Assembly: GCA_963965975.1 (NCBI GenBank)
Contig: OZ014422.1
Coordinates: 4,673,155 to 4,737,154, forward strand
DNA length: 64,000 nt
From: Xestospongia bergquistia
Taxonomy: Eukaryota; Porifera; Demospongiae; Haplosclerida; Petrosiidae
Direction of reading: 5' to 3'
Part shown: positions 47,212-60,991 of the stretch, one piece after another
Layout of the letters: the number at the start of each line of letters is the position of its first letter
Numbering within the stretch: position 1 is the first letter of the stretch
Translations under genes and position numbers: made by a program
Notes under the pieces: model-generated
What the model was told of the DNA's origin: nothing
What the model saw: the letters and a program-made list of their open reading frames with translations, nothing else
The model's database searches: none

Positions 47212-49780
47212 GTTAGAAGGTTTAGACTATTGAGTGAAGTTTATAAAGTAAGCAGCTCAGTTTAAAGGACTCTATGAAACTAAATAAATAAACTGCTTTT
47301 AACAGTTTAGTAAGTTGGTTTGCATTAACACTGTAAAGTCTTTATTTTAAAGACTTTAGAAGGTTTAGACTATTGAGTGAAGTTTTTAAAGTAAACAGCT
47401 CAGTCGAAAGGACTCTATGGGACAAACTAAATAAACTGCTACTAACAGTTTAGTAAGTTGGTTCGCGTTAACACTCTAAAGTCTTTAATTTAAAGACTTT
47501 AGAAGGTTTAGATAATTGAGAAAAGTTTATAAAGTAAACAGCTCAGTCTAAAGGACTCTATGAAACTAAATAAATAAAGTGCTATAACACTTTAGTAAGT
47601 TGGTTTGCATTAACACTCTAAAGTCTTTAAATTAAAGATTTTAGAAGGTTTAGACTATTGAGTGAAGTTTATAATGTAAACAGTTCAGTCTAAGGACTCT
47701 ATGGGACTAACTAAATGAACTGCTATTAACAGTTTAGTAAGTTGGTTTGCATTAACACTCTAAAGTCTTTAATTTAAAGACTTTAGAAATTTGTGACTAT
47801 TGAGTGAAGGTTATAAAGTAAACAGCTCTGTATAAAGGACTCTATGAAACTAAATAAATAAACTGCTATTAAAGGTTTAGTAAGTTGGTTTGCATTAACA
47901 CTCTAAAGTCTTTAATTTGAAGACTTTAGAAGGTTTAGACTATTGAGTGAATTTTTTAAAGTAAACAGCTCAGTCTAAAGGACTCTATGGGACTAACTAA
48001 ATAAACTTCTACTAACAGTTTAGTAAGTTGGTTTGCATTAACACTCTAAAGTCTTTAATTTAAAGACTTTGGAAGGTTTAGACTATTGAGTGAATTTTAT
48101 AAAGTAAACAGCTCAGTCTAAAGGACTCTATGAAACTAAATAAATAAAGTGCTATAACAGTTTAGTAAGTTGGTTTGCATTAACACTTTAATGTCTTTAA
48201 ATTAAAGAGTTTAGAAGGTTTAGACTATTGAGTGAAGCTTATAATGTAAACAGCTCAGTCTAAGGACTCTATGGGACTAACTAAATAAACCGCTATTAAC
48301 AGTTTAGAAAGTTGGTTTGCATTAACACTCTAAAGTCTTTAATTTAAAGACTTTAGAAATTTTTGACTATTGAGTGAAGTTTATAAAGTAAACAGCTCTG
48401 TATAAAGGACTATATGAAACTAAATAAATAAACTGCTATTAAAAGTTTAGTAAGTTGGTTTGCATTAACACTCTAAAGTCTTTAAATTAAAGTGTTTAGA
48501 AGGTTTAGACTATTGATTGAAGTTTATAAAGTAAAGAGCTTAGTCTAAAGGACTCTATGGGACTAAGTAAATAAACTGTTATTAACAGTTTAGTAACTTG
48601 GTTTGCATTAACACTCTAAAGTCTTTAATTTAAAGACTTTATAAGGTTTAGACTATAGAGTAAATTTTATAAAGTAAACTGCTCAATCTAAAGGACTGTA
48701 TGGGACTAACTAAATAAACTGCTATTAACAGTTTAGTAAGTTGGTTTGCATTAACACTCTAAAGTCTTTAAATTAAAGAGTTTAGAAGATTTAGACTATT
48801 TAGTGATGTTTATAATGTAAACAGCTCAGTCTAAAGGACTCTATGGGACTAACTAAATAAACTGTTATTAACTGTTTAGCAAGTTGGTTTGCATTAACAC
48901 TCTAAAGTCTTTAATTTAAAAACGTTAGAAGGTTTAGACTATTGAGTGACGTTTATAAAGTAAACAGCTCAGTTTAGAGGACTCTATGAAACTAAATAAA
49001 TAAACTGCTTTTAACTGTTTAGTAAGTTTGTTTTCATTAACACTCTAAAGTCTTTAATTTAAAGACGTTAGAGGGTTTAGACTATTGAGTGAAGTTTTTG
49101 AAGTAAACAGCTCAGTCTAAAGGACTCTATAGGACTAACTAAATAAACCGCTATTAACAGTTTAGTGAATTGATTTGCATTAACACTCTAAAGACTTTAA
49201 TTTAAAGAATTTAGAAGGTTTAGAGTACTGAGTAATTTTTATAAAGTAAACTGGTCAGTCTAAAGGACTCTATGGGACTAACTAATAAATTCCTATTAAC
49301 AGTTTAGTAAGTTGGTTTGCATTAACACTCTAAAGTCTTTAACTTAAAGACTTTAGAAGGTTTAGACTATTGAGTGAAGTTTATATTGTAAACAGCTCAG
49401 TCTAAAGGACTCTATGTGACTAACTAAATAAACTGTTTTTAACAGTTTAGCAAGTTGGTTTGCATTAACACTCTAAAGTCTTTCATTTAAAGACGTTAGA
49501 AGGTTTAGACTATTGAGTGAAGTTTATAATGTAAACAGCTCATTTTAAAGGACTCTATGAAAGTAAATAAATAAACTGCTATTAACAGTTTAGTAAATTT
49601 GTTTTCATTAACACTCTAAAGTCTTTAATTTAAAGACTTTGGAAGGTTTAGAATATTGAGTGAAGTTTTTGAAGTAAACAGCTCAGTCTAAAAGACTCTA
49701 TGGGACTTACTAAATAAACCGCTATTAACAGTATAGTAAGTTTATTTGCATTAACACTCTAAAGTCTTTAATTTAAAGAC
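47212..49780 (+). repeat. 18-monomer tandem duplication, copy 1
   Basis: The unit of 2569 bp (18 x 143 minus 5) starts inside a D monomer at 'gttagaagg' and ends inside a B monomer ('cagtatagtaagtttatttgc'). Private words are 'cactgtaaagtctttatttt', 'ggttcgcgttaac', 'gataattgagaaaag', 'gtgctataacac', 'attaaaggtttag' and 'ctgtttagtaagtttgttttc'. All return in copy 2. Confidence 0.92.
49429..49571 (+). repeat. D monomer present in copy 1, missing from copy 2
   Basis: This 143-bp unit ('ctgtttttaac', 'gcaag', 'agacgttag', 'gaaagtaaataaa') is absent at the matching place in copy 2. There 'tgtgactaactaaa' at about 51983 joins directly to the next unit, 'ctgctattaacagtttagtaaatttg', at 51997. The loss is one whole monomer, in register. 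Confidence 0.88.
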
Positions 49781-52204
49781 GTTAGAAGGTTTAGACTATT
49801 GAGTGAAGTTTATAAAGTAAGCAGCTCAGTTTAAAGGACTCTATGAAACTAAATAAATAAACTGCTTTTAACAGTTTAGTAAGTTGGTTTGCATTAACAC
49901 TGTAAAGTCTTTATTTTAAAGACTTTAGAAGGTTTAGACTATTGAGTGAAGTTTTTAAAGTAAACAGCTCAGTCGAAAGGACTCTATGGGACAAACTAAA
50001 TAAACTGCTACTAACAGTTTAGTAAGTTGGTTCGCGTTAACACTCTAAAGTCTTTAATTTAAAGACTTTAGAAGGTTTAGATAATTGAGAAAAGTTTATA
50101 AAGTAAACAGCTCAGTCTAAAGGACTCTATGAAACTAAATAAATAAAGTGCTATAACAGTTTAGTAAGTTGGTTTGCATTAACACTCTAAAGTCTTTAAA
50201 TTAAAGATTTTAGAAGGTTTAGACTATTGAGTGAAGTTTATAATGTAAACAGTTCAGTCTAAGGACTCTATGGGACTAACTAAATGAACTGCTATTAACA
50301 GTTTAGTAAGTTGGTTTGCATTAACACTCTAAAGATTTAATTTAAAGACTTTAGAAATTTGTGACTATTGAGTGAAGGTTATAAAGTAAACAGCTCTGTA
50401 TAAAGGACTCTATGAAACTAAATAAATAAATTGCTATTAAAGGTTTAGTAAGTTGGTTTGCATTAACACTCTAAAGTCTTTAATTTGAAGACTTTAGAAG
50501 GTTTAGACTATTGAGTGAATTTTTTAAAGTAAACAGCTCAGTCTAAAGGACTCTATGGGACTAACTAAATAAACTGCTACTAACAGTTTAGTAAGTTGGT
50601 TTGCATTAACACTCTAAAGTCTTTAATTTAAAGACTTTGGAAGGTTTAGACTAGTGAGTGAATTTTATAAAGTAAACAGCTCAGTCTAAAGGACTCTATG
50701 AAACTAAATAAATAAAGTGCTATAACAGTTTAGTAAGTTGGTTTGCATGAACACTTTAATGTCTTTAAATTAAAGAGTTTAGAAGGTTTAGACTATTGAG
50801 TGAAGCTTATAATGTAAACAGCTCAGTCTAAGGACTCTATGGGACTAACTAAATAAACCGCTATTAACAGTTTAGAAAGTTGGTTTGCATTAACACTCTA
50901 AAGTCTTTAATTTAAAGACTTTAGAAATTTTTGACTATTGAGTGAAGTTTATAAAGTAAACAGCTCTGTATAAAGGACTATATGAAACTAAATAAATAAA
51001 CTGCTATTAAAAGTTTAGTAAGTTGGTTTGCATTAACACTCTAAAGTCTTTAAATTAAAGTGTTTAGAAGGTTTAGACTATTGATTGAAGTTTATAAAGT
51101 AAAGAGCTTAGTCTAAAGGACTCTATGGGACTAAGTAAATAAACTGTTATTAACAGTTTAGTAACTTGGTTTGCATTAACACTCTAAAGTCTTTAATTTA
51201 AAGACTTTATAAGGTTTAGACTATAGAGTAAATTTTATAAAGTAAACTGCTCAATCTAAAGGACTGTATGGGACTAACTAAATAAACTGCTATTAACACT
51301 TTAGTAAGTTGGTTTGCATTAACACTCTAAAGTCTTTAAATTAAAGAGTTTAGAAGATTTAGACTATTTAGTGATGTTTATAATGTAAACAGCTCAGTCT
51401 AAAGGACTCTATGGGACTAACTAAATAAACTGTTATTAACTGTTTAGCAGGTTGGTTTGCATTAACACTCTAAAGTCTTTAATTTAAAAACGTTAGAAGG
51501 TTTAGACTATTGAGTGACGTTTATAAAGAAAACAGCTCAGTTTAGAGGACTCTATGAAACTAAATAAATAAACTGCTTTTAACTGTTTAGTAAGTTTGTT
51601 TTCATTAACACTCTAAAGTCTTTAATTTAAAGACGTTAGAGGGTTTAGACTATTGAGTGAAGTTTTTGAAGTAAACAGCTCAGTCTAAAGGACTCTATAG
51701 GACTAACTAAATAAACCGCTATTAACAGTTTAGTGAATTGATTTGCATTAACACTCTAAAGACTTTAATTTAAAGAATTTAGAAGGTTTAGAGTACTGAG
51801 TAATTTTTATAAAGTAAACTGGTCAGTCTAAAGGACTCTATGGGACTAACTAATAAATTCCTATTAACAGTTTAGTAAGTTGGTTTGCATTAACACTCTA
51901 AAGTCTTTAACTTAAAGACTTTAGAAGGTTTAGACTATTGAGTGAGGTTTATATTGTAAACAGCTCAGTCTAAAGGACTCTATGTGACTAACTAAATAAA
52001 CTGCTATTAACAGTTTAGTAAATTTGCTTTCATTAACACTCTAAAGTCTTTAATTTAAAGACTTTGGAAGGTTTAGAATATTGAGTGAATTTTTTGAAGT
52101 AAACGGCTCAGTCTAAAAGACTCTATGGGACTTACTAAATAAACCGCTATTAACAGTATAGTAAGTTTATTTGCATTAACACTCTAAAGTCTTTAATTTA
52201 AAGA
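49781..52204 (+). repeat. 18-monomer tandem duplication, copy 2 (17 monomers)
   Basis: It follows copy 1 at an offset of 2569 bp up to about 51990, then at 2425 bp after loss of one D monomer. It is very similar to copy 1 by eye, with few differences such as 'gtgctataacag' for 'gtgctataacac' and 'aaagatttaat' for 'aaagtctttaat' at about 50331. It ends in a normal B body ('agaatttag'), whereas copy 1 ends by jumping into D. Confidence 0.9.
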
Positions 52205-55137
52205 ATTTAGAAGGTTTAGAGTACTAAGTAAATTTTATAAAGTAAACAGGTCAGTCTAAAGGACTCTATGGGACTAACTAAATAAACTGCTACTAACAGT
52301 TTAGTAAGTTGGTTTGCATTAACACTCTAAAGTCTTTAATTTAAAGAGTTTAGAAGGTTTAGACTATTGAGTGAAGTTTATAGTGTAAACAGCTCAGTCT
52401 AAAGGACTCTATGAAACTAAATAAATAAAGTGCTGTAACAGTTTGGTAAGTTGGTTTGCATTAACACTATAAAGTTTTTAAATTAAAGGGTTTTGAATGT
52501 TTAGACTATTGAGTGAAGTTTATAATTTAAACAGCTCAGTCTAAAGAACTCTATGGGACTAACTAAATAAACTGTTATTAACAGTTTTGCAAGTTGGTTT
52601 GCATTAACACTCTAAAGTCTTTAATTTAAAGACGTTAGAAGGTTTAGACTCTTGAGTGAAATTTATAAAGTAAACAGCTCAGTTTAAAGGACTGTATGAA
52701 ACTAAATAAATAAACTGCTTTTAACAGTTTAGTAAGTTGGTTTGCGTTAACACTCAAAAGTCTTTAATTTAAAGACTTTAGAAGGTTTAGACTATTGAGT
52801 GAATTTTTTAAAGTAAACAGCTCAGTCTAAAGGACTCTATGGGACTAACTAAATAAACCGCTTTTAACAGTTTAGTAAGTTGATTTGCATTAAAACTCTA
52901 AAGTTTTTAATTTAAAGAATTTAGAAGGTTTAGTGTACTGATTAAATTTTATAAAGTAAACTGGTCAGTCTAAAGGACTCTATGAGACTAACTAAAGAAA
53001 CTGCTATTAACAGTTTAGTAAGTTGATGTGTATTAACACTCTAAAGTCTTTAATTTAAAGACTTTAGAAGGTTTACACTATTGAGTGAAGTTTATAAAGT
53101 AAACAGCTCAGTCTAAAGGACTCTATGAAGCTAAATAAATAAACTGCTATTAACAGTTTAGTAAGTTGGTTTGCAATAACACTCTAAAGTCTTTAAGTTA
53201 AAGACATTAGAAGATTTAGACTATTGAGTGAAGTTTATAATGTAAACAGCTCAGTCTAAAGGACTCTATGGGACTAACTAAATAAACTGCTATTAACAGT
53301 TTTGTATGTTGGTTTGCATTAACACTCTAAAGTCTTTAATTTAAAGACTTTAGAATGTTTAGAATACTTAGTAAATTTTATAAAGTGAACTGGTCAGTCT
53401 AAAGGACTCTATGGGACTAACTAAATAAACTGCTATTAACAGTTTAGTAAGTTGTTTTGCATTAACATTCTAATGTCTTCAATTTAAAGACTTTAAAAGG
53501 TTTAGAATACTGAGTAAATTTTATAAAGTAAACTGGTCAGTCTAAAGGACTCTATGGGACTAACTAAATAAACTGCTATTAACAGTTTAGTAAGTTGGTT
53601 TGCATTAACACTCTAAAGTCTTTAGTTTAAAGACTTTAGAATGTTTAGACTATTGAGTAAATATTGTAAAGTAAACTGCTCATTCTGAAGGACTCTATGG
53701 ACTAACTAAATAAACTGCTATTAACAGTTTAGTAAGTTGGTTTGCATTAACACTCTAAAGTCTTTAATTTAAAGACTTTAAAAGGTTTAGACTATTGTGC
53801 AAACCTTATAAAGTAAGCAGCTCAGCTAAAGGACTCAATGAAGCTAAATAAATAAACTGCTATTAACAATTTAGTAAGTTCGTTTGCATTAACACTCTAA
53901 AATCTTTAATTTAAAAACTTTAGAAGGTTTAGAGTATTGAGTGAAGTTTATAAAGTAAACAGCTCAGTCTAAAGGACTCCATTGGACTAACTAAATAAAC
54001 TTCTATTAACAGTTTAGTAAGTTCGTTTTCATTAACACTCTAAAGTCTTTAATTTACAGACTTTAGAAGGTTTAGAATACTGAGTAAATTTTATAAAGTA
54101 AACTGGTCAGTTTAAAGGACTCTATTGCGCTAACTAAATAAACTGCTATTAACAGTTTAGTAATTTGGTTTGCATTAACACTCTAAAGTCTTTAATTTAA
54201 AGACTTTAGAAATTTGTGACTATTGAGGGAAGTTTATAAAGTAAACTTGTTAGTCTAAAGGACTCTATGAAACTAAATAAATAAGCTGCTATTAAAAGTT
54301 TAGTAAGTTTGTTTGCATTAACACTCTAAAGTCTTAATTTAAAGACTTTAGAAGGTTTAGACTATTAAGTGAAGTTTATAAAGAAAATAGCTCAGTCTAA
54401 AGGACTGTATGGGACTAACTAAATAAACAGCTATTAACAGTTTAGTAAGATGTTTTGCATTAACACTCTAAAGTCTTTAAATTAAAGTGTTTAGAAGGTT
54501 GAGACTATTGAGTGAAGTTTATAAAGTAAAGAGCTTAGTCTAAACGACTCTATGGGACTAAGTAAATAAACTGTTATAAACAGTTTAGTAAGTTGGTTTG
54601 CATTAACACTCTAAAGTCTTTAATTTAAAGACTTTAGAAGGTTTAGACTATTGAGTAAATTTTATAATGTAAACAGCTCAGTCTAAAGGACTCTATGGGA
54701 CTAACTAAACAAACTGTTATTAACAGTTTAGTAAGTTAGTTTGCATTAACACTCGAAAGTCTTAGTTTAAATAATTTAGAAGGTTTAGAGTACTGAGTAA
54801 ATTTTATAAAGTAAACTGCTCATTCTAAAGGACTCTATGGGACTAACTAAATAAACTGCTATTAACAGTTTAGTAAGTTGGTTTGCATTATCACTCTAAA
54901 GTCTTTAAATTAATGAGTTTAGAAGGTTTAGACTATTGAGTGAAGTTTATAATGTAAACTGCTCAGTCTAAAGGACTCTATGGGACTAACTAAATGAACT
55001 CTTATTAACAGTTTAGCAAGTTGGTTTGCATTAACACTCTAAAGTCTTTAATTTAAAGACGTTAGAAGGTTTAGACTATTGAGTGAAGTTTATAAAGTAA
55101 ACAGCTCAGTTTAAAGGACTCTATGAAACTAACTAAA
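52205..55137 (+). repeat. Mosaic of C, D, A, B, H and E-F monomers
   Basis: About 20 monomers. Several have the hybrid body 'gtttagaatactgagtaaa' (about 53500 and 54072). An E-F run at about 54430 is followed by a D-head/B-body hybrid (about 54713), C with 'attatcactc' (54853), D, and A at 55138. The same series E-F-D/B-C-D-A returns at about 61564. Confidence 0.75.
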
Positions 55138-56707
55138 TAAACTGCTTTTAACAGTTTAGTAAGTTGGTTTGCATTAACACCCTAAAGTCTTCAATTTAAA
55201 GACTTTAAGGTTTAGACTATTGAGTGAAGTTTTTAAAGTAAACAGCTTAGTCTAAAGGACTTTGTGGGACTAAATAAGTAAACTGCTATTAACAGTTTTG
55301 TAAGTTGGTTTGCATTAACACTCTAAAGTCTTTAATATAAAGACTTTAGAATGTTTAGACTATTGAGAAATGTTTATAAAGTAAGCTCCTCAGTCTAAAG
55401 GACTCTATGGGACTAATGAAATAAACTACTATTAACAGTTTAGTAAGTTGGTTTGCATTAACACTCTAAAGTCTTTAAATTAAAGAGTTTATATGGTTTA
55501 GACTATTGAGTGAATTTTATAATGTAAACTGCTTAGTCTAAAGGACTCTATGGGACTAACTAAATAAACTTTTATTAACAGTTTAGTAAGTTGGTTTGCA
55601 TTAACACTCTAAAGTCTTTAATTTAAAGACTTTAGAAGGTTTAGACTATTGAGTAAATATTATAAAGTAAACTGCTCATTCTGAAGGACTCTATGGGACT
55701 AACTTAATAAACTGCTATTAACAGTTTAGTAAGTTGGTTTGCATTAACACTTTAAAGTCTTTAATTTAAAGACTTTAGAAGATTTAGAGTATTGTGTAAG
55801 GTTTATAAAGTAAACCGCTCAGTTTAAAGGACTCTACGAAGCTAAATAAATATACTGCTATTAACAGTTTAGTATGTTGGTCTGCATTAACACTCTAAAA
55901 TCTTTAATTTAAAAACTTTAGAAGGTTAAGACTATTGAGTGAAGTTTATAAAGTAAACAGCTCAGTCTAAAGGACTCTATGGGACTAACTAAATAAACTG
56001 CTATTAACAGTTTAGTAAGTTGGTTTGCATTAACACTCTAAAGTCTTTAATTTAAAGACTTTAGAAGGTTTAGAATACTGAGTAATTTTTATAAAGTAAA
56101 CTGGTCAGTTTAAGGACTCTATGGGAGTAACTAAATAAACTGCTATTAACAGTTTAGTAAGTTGGTTTGCATTAACACTCTAAAGTCTTTAATTTAAAGA
56201 CTTTAGAAATTTGTGACTATTGAGTGAAGTTTATAAAGTAAAGTGGTCAATCTTAAGGACTCTATGAAACTAAATAAATAAACTGCTATTAAAAGTTTAG
56301 TAAGTTGGTTTGCATTAACACTCTCAAGTCTTTAATTTAAAGACTTTAGAAGGTTGAGACTATTAAGTGAAATTTATAAAGAAAATAGCTCAGTCTAAAG
56401 GACTGTATGGGACTAACTAAATAAACTTCTATTAACAGTTTAGTAAGATGTTTTGCATTAACACTCTAAAGTCTTTAAATTAAAGTGATTAGAAGGTTTA
56501 GACTATTGAGTGAAGTTTATAAAGTAAAGAGCTTAGTCTAAAGGACTCTATGGGACTAAGTAAATAAACTGTTCTTAACAATTTAGTAAGTTGGTTTGCA
56601 TTAACACTCTAAAGTCTTTAATTTAAAGACTTTAGAAGGTTTAGACTATTGAGCAAATTTTATAATGTAAACAGCTCAGTCTAAAGGACTCTATGGGACT
56701 AACTAAA
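55138..56707 (+). repeat. Second 11-monomer tandem duplication, copy 1
   Basis: The unit of 1570 bp (11 x 143 minus 3) starts with A ('aacaccctaaagtcttc', 'gactttaaggtttag'). It continues through C, C, F-like, C, H, C, B-like ('gagtaattttta'), G, E and F. It ends with 'gagcaaattttataatg'. All private variants recur 1570 bp downstream. Confidence 0.95.
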
Positions 56708-58277
56708 TAAACTGCTTTTAACAGTTTAGTAAGTTGGTTTGCATTAACACCCTAAAGTCTTCAATTTAAAGACTTTAAGGTTTAGACTATTGAGTGAAGT
56801 TTTTAAAGTAAACAGCTTAGTCTAAAGGACTTTGTGGGACTAAATAAGTAAACTGCTATTAACAGTTTTGTAAGTTGGTTTGCATTAACACTCTAAAGTC
56901 TTTAATATAAAGACTTTAGAATGTTTAGACTATTGAGAAATGTTTATAAAGTAAGCTCCTCAGTCTAAAGGACTCTATGGGACTAATGAAATAAACTACT
57001 ATTAACAGTTTAGTAAGTTGGTTTGCATTAACACTCTAAAGTCTTTAAATTAAAGAGTTTATATGGTTTAGACTATTGAGTGAATTTTATAATGTAAACT
57101 GCTTAGTCTAAAGGACTCTATGGGACTAACTAAATAAACTTTTATTAACAGTTTAGTAAGTTGGTTTGCATTAACACTCTAAAGTCTTTAATTTAAAGAC
57201 TTTAGAAGGTTTAGACTATTGAGTAAATATTATAAAGTAAACTGCTCATTCTGAAGGACTCTATGGGACTAACTTAATAAACTGCTATTAACAGTTTAGT
57301 AAGTTGGTTTGCATTAACACTTTAAAGTCTTTAATTTAAAGACTTTAGAAGATTTAGAGTATTGTGTAAGGTTTATAAAGTAAACCGCTCAGTTTAAAGG
57401 ACTCTACGAAGCTAAATAAATATACTGCTATTAACAGTTTAGTATGTTGGTTTGCATTAACACTCTAAAATCTTTAATTTAAAAACTTTAGAAGGTTAAG
57501 ACTATTGAGTGAAGTTTATAAAGTAAACAGCTCAGTCTAAAGGACTCTATGGGACTAACTAAATAAACTGCTATTAACAGTTTAGTAAGTTGGTTTGCAT
57601 TAACACTCTAAAGTCTTTAATTTAAAGACTTTAGAAGGTTTAGAATACTGAGTAATTTTTATAAAGTAAACTGGTCAGTTTAAGGACTCTATGGGAGTAA
57701 CTAAATAAACTGCTATTAACAGTTTAGTAAGTTGGTTTGCATTAACACTCTAAAGTCTTTAATTTAAAGACTTTAGAAATTTGTGACTATTGAGTGAAGT
57801 TTATAAAGTAAAGTGGTCAATCTTAAGGACTCTATGAAACTAAATAAATAAACTGCTATTAAAAGTTTAGTAAGTTGGTTTGCATTAACACTCTCAAGTC
57901 TTTAATTTAAAGACTTTAGAAGGTTGAGACTATTAAGTGAAATTTATAAAGAAAATAGCTCAGTCTGAAGGACTGTATGGGACTAACTAAATAAACTTCT
58001 ATTAACAGTTTAGTAAGATGTTTTGCATTAACACTCTAAAGTCTTTAAATTAAAGTGATTAGAAGGTTTAGACTATTGAGTGAAGTTTATAAAGTAAAGA
58101 GCTTAGTCTAAAGGACTCTATGGGACTAAGTAAATAAACTGTTCTTAACAATTTAGTAAGTTGGTTTGCATTAACACTCTAAAGTCTTTAATTTAAAGAC
58201 TTTAGAAGGTTTAGACTATTGAGCAAATTTTATAATGTAAACAGCTCAGTCTAAAGGACTCTATGGGACTAACTAAA
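56708..58277 (+). repeat. Second 11-monomer tandem duplication, copy 2
   Basis: Nearly identical to 55138-56707. By eye I found two differences: c at 55882 against t at 57452, and a at 56397 against g at 57967. The following C at 58278 ('attatcactc') matches the C before copy 1 at 54853, so the original neighbours are C-D-A. Confidence 0.95.
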
Positions 58278-58420
58278 TAAACTGCTATTAACAGTTTAGT
58301 AAGTTGGTTTGCATTATCACTCTAAAGTCTTTAAATTAAAGAGTTTAGAAGGTTTAGACTATTGAGTGAAGTTTAAAATGTAAACAGCTTAGTCTAAAGG
58401 ACTCTACGGGACTAACTAAA
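58278..58420 (+). repeat. Single C monomer after the duplication
   Basis: This C with 'attatcactc', 'aaattaaagag' and 'gtttaaaatg' links the 11-monomer pair to the following 10-monomer unit. Confidence 0.8.
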
Positions 58421-59848
58421 TAAACTGTTATTAACAGTTTAGCAAGTTGGTGTGCATTAACACTCTAAAGTCTTTAATTTAAAGACGTTGGAAGGTTTAG
58501 ACTATTGAGTGAAGTTTATAAAGTAAACAGCTCAGGTTAAAGGACTCTATGAAACTAAATAAATAAACTGCTTTTTAGCAGTTTAGTAAGTTGGTTTGCA
58601 TTAACACTCTAAAGTCTTCAATTTAAAGACTTTAGAAGGTTTAGACTATTGAGTGAAGTTTTTAAAGTAAACAGCTCAATCTAAAGGACTCTATGGACTA
58701 ACTAAATAAACCGCTATTAACAGTTTAGGAAGTTGGTTTGCATTAACACTCTAAAGTCTTTAATTTAAAGAATTTAGAAGGTTTAGAGTACTGAGTAAAT
58801 TTTATAAAGTAAACAGGTCAGTCTAAAGGACTCTATGGGACTAACTAAATAAACTGCTATTAACAGTTTAGTGAGTTGGTTTGCATTAACACTCTAAACT
58901 CTTTAATTTAAAGACTTTAGAATGTTTAGACTATTGAGTGAAGTTTATAAAGTAAACAGCTCAGACTAAAGGACTCTATGAAACTAAATGAATAAAGTGC
59001 TATTAACAGTTTATTAAGATTGTTTGTGTTAACACTCTAAAGTCTTTAAATTAAAGACTTTAGAAGGTTTAGACTATTAAGTGAATTTTATAAAGTAAAC
59101 AGCTAAGTCTAAAGGACTCTGTGGGACTAACTAAGTAAACTGCTATTAACAGTTTAGTAAGTTGGTTTGCATTAACACTCTAAAGTCTTTAATTTAAAGT
59201 CTTTAGAATGTTTAGACTATTGATTGAATTTTATAAAGTAAGCTGCTCAGTCTAAAGGACTCTAAGGGACTAATGAAATAAACTACTATTAACAGTTTAC
59301 TAAGTTGGTTTGCATTAACACTCTAAAGTCTTTAATTTAAAGAGTTTAGAAGGTTTAGACTATTGAGTGATGTTTATAAAGTAAACTGCTTAGTCTAAAG
59401 GACTCTATGGGACTAACTAAATAAACTTTTATTAACATTTTAGTAAGTTGGTTTGCATTAACACTCTAAAGTCTTTAATTTAAAGACTTTAGAAGGTTTA
59501 GACTGTTGTGTAATGTTTATAAAGTAAACAGCTCAGTCTCAAGGACTCTATGAAGCTAAATAAATAAACTACTATTAACAGTTTAGTAAGTTGGTTTGCA
59601 TTAACACTCTAAAATCATTAATTTAAAGACTTTAGAAGGTTTAGACAATTGAGTGAAGTTTATAAAGTAAGCAGCTCAGTCTAAAGGATCTGTGGGACTA
59701 AGTAAGTAAACCGCTATTAACAGTTTAGTAAGTTGGTTTGCATTAACACTCTGAAGTCTTTTATTTAAAGACTTTAGAAGGTTTAGACTATTAAGTAATT
59801 TTTATAAAGTAAACTGGTCAGTTTAAGGACTCTATGGGACTAACTAAA
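58421..59848 (+). repeat. 10-monomer unit, copy 1
   Basis: 1428 bp (10 x 143 minus 2), starting with D ('ggtgtgcatt', 'acgttggaagg', 'ctcaggttaaagg'), then A with an extra t ('ctgctttttagcag'). It includes 'aactactattaacagtttac' at about 59281 and 'aaggatctgtggg' at about 59684. These recur in 59849-60991. Confidence 0.85.
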
Positions 59849-60991
59849 TAAACTGCTATTAACAGTTTAGCAAGTTGGTGTGCATTAAAACTCTGAAGTC
59901 TTTAATTTAAACACGTTGGAAAGTTTAGACTATTGAGTGAAGTTTATAAAGTAAACAGCTCAGGTTAAAGGACTCTATGAAACTAAATAAATAAACTGCT
60001 TTTTAACAGTTTAGTAAGTTGGTTTGCATTAACACTCTAAAGTCTTCAATTTAAAGACTTTAGAAGGTTTAGACTATTGAGTGAATTTTTTAAAGTAAAC
60101 AGCTCAATGTAAAGGACTCTATGGGAATAACTAAATAAACCGCTATTAACAGTTTAGTAAGTTGGTTTGCATTAACACTCTAAAGTCTTTAATTTAAAGA
60201 ATTTAGAAGGTTTAGAGTGCTGAGTAAATTTCATAAAGTAAACAGGTCAGTCTAAAGGACTCTGTGGGACTAACTAAGTAAACTGCTATTAACAGTTTAG
60301 TAAGTTGGTTTGGATTAACACTCTAAAGTCTTTAATTTAAAAACTTTAGAATGTTTAGACTATTGAGAGAATTTTATAAAGTAAGCTGCTCAATCTAAAT
60401 GACTCCATGGGACTAATGAAATAAACTACTATTAACAGTTTACTAAGTTGGTTTGCATTAACACTCTAAAGTCTTTAATTTAAAGAGTTTAGAAGGTTTA
60501 GACTATTGAGTGATGTTTATAAAGTAAACTGCTTAGTCTAAAGGACTCTATGGGACTAACTAAATAAACTTCTATTAACAGTTTAGTAAGTTGGTTTGCA
60601 TTAACACTCTAAAGTCTTTAATTTAAAGACTTTTGAAGGTTTAGACTGTTGTGTAAAGTTTATAAAGTAAACAGCTCAGTGTAAGGGACTCTATGAAGCT
60701 AAATAAATAAACTACTATTAACAGTTTAGTAAGTAGGTTTGCATTAACAGTCTAAAGTCTTTAATTTAAAGACTTTAGAAGGTTTAGACAATTGAGTGAA
60801 GTTTATAAAGTAAACAGCTCAGTCTAAAGGATCTGTGGGACTAACTAAGTGAACTGCTATTAACAGTTTAGTAAGTTGGTTTGCATTAACACTCTAAAGT
60901 CTTTAATTTAAAGACTTTAGAAGGTTTAGACTATTGAGTAATTTTTATAAAGTAAACTGGTCAGTTTAAGGACTCTATGGGACTAACTAAA
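59849..60991 (+). repeat. 10-monomer unit, copy 2 with two monomers lost (8 monomers)
   Basis: The offset is 1428 bp at the start ('ggtgtgcatt', 'ctgctttttaacag') and 1143 bp later ('aactactattaacagtttac', 'aaggatctgtggg'). The C and 'gtgctattaac' units at about 58852-59137 have therefore been deleted here. It is moderately diverged from copy 1, so older than the 55-58 kb pair. Confidence 0.83.
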
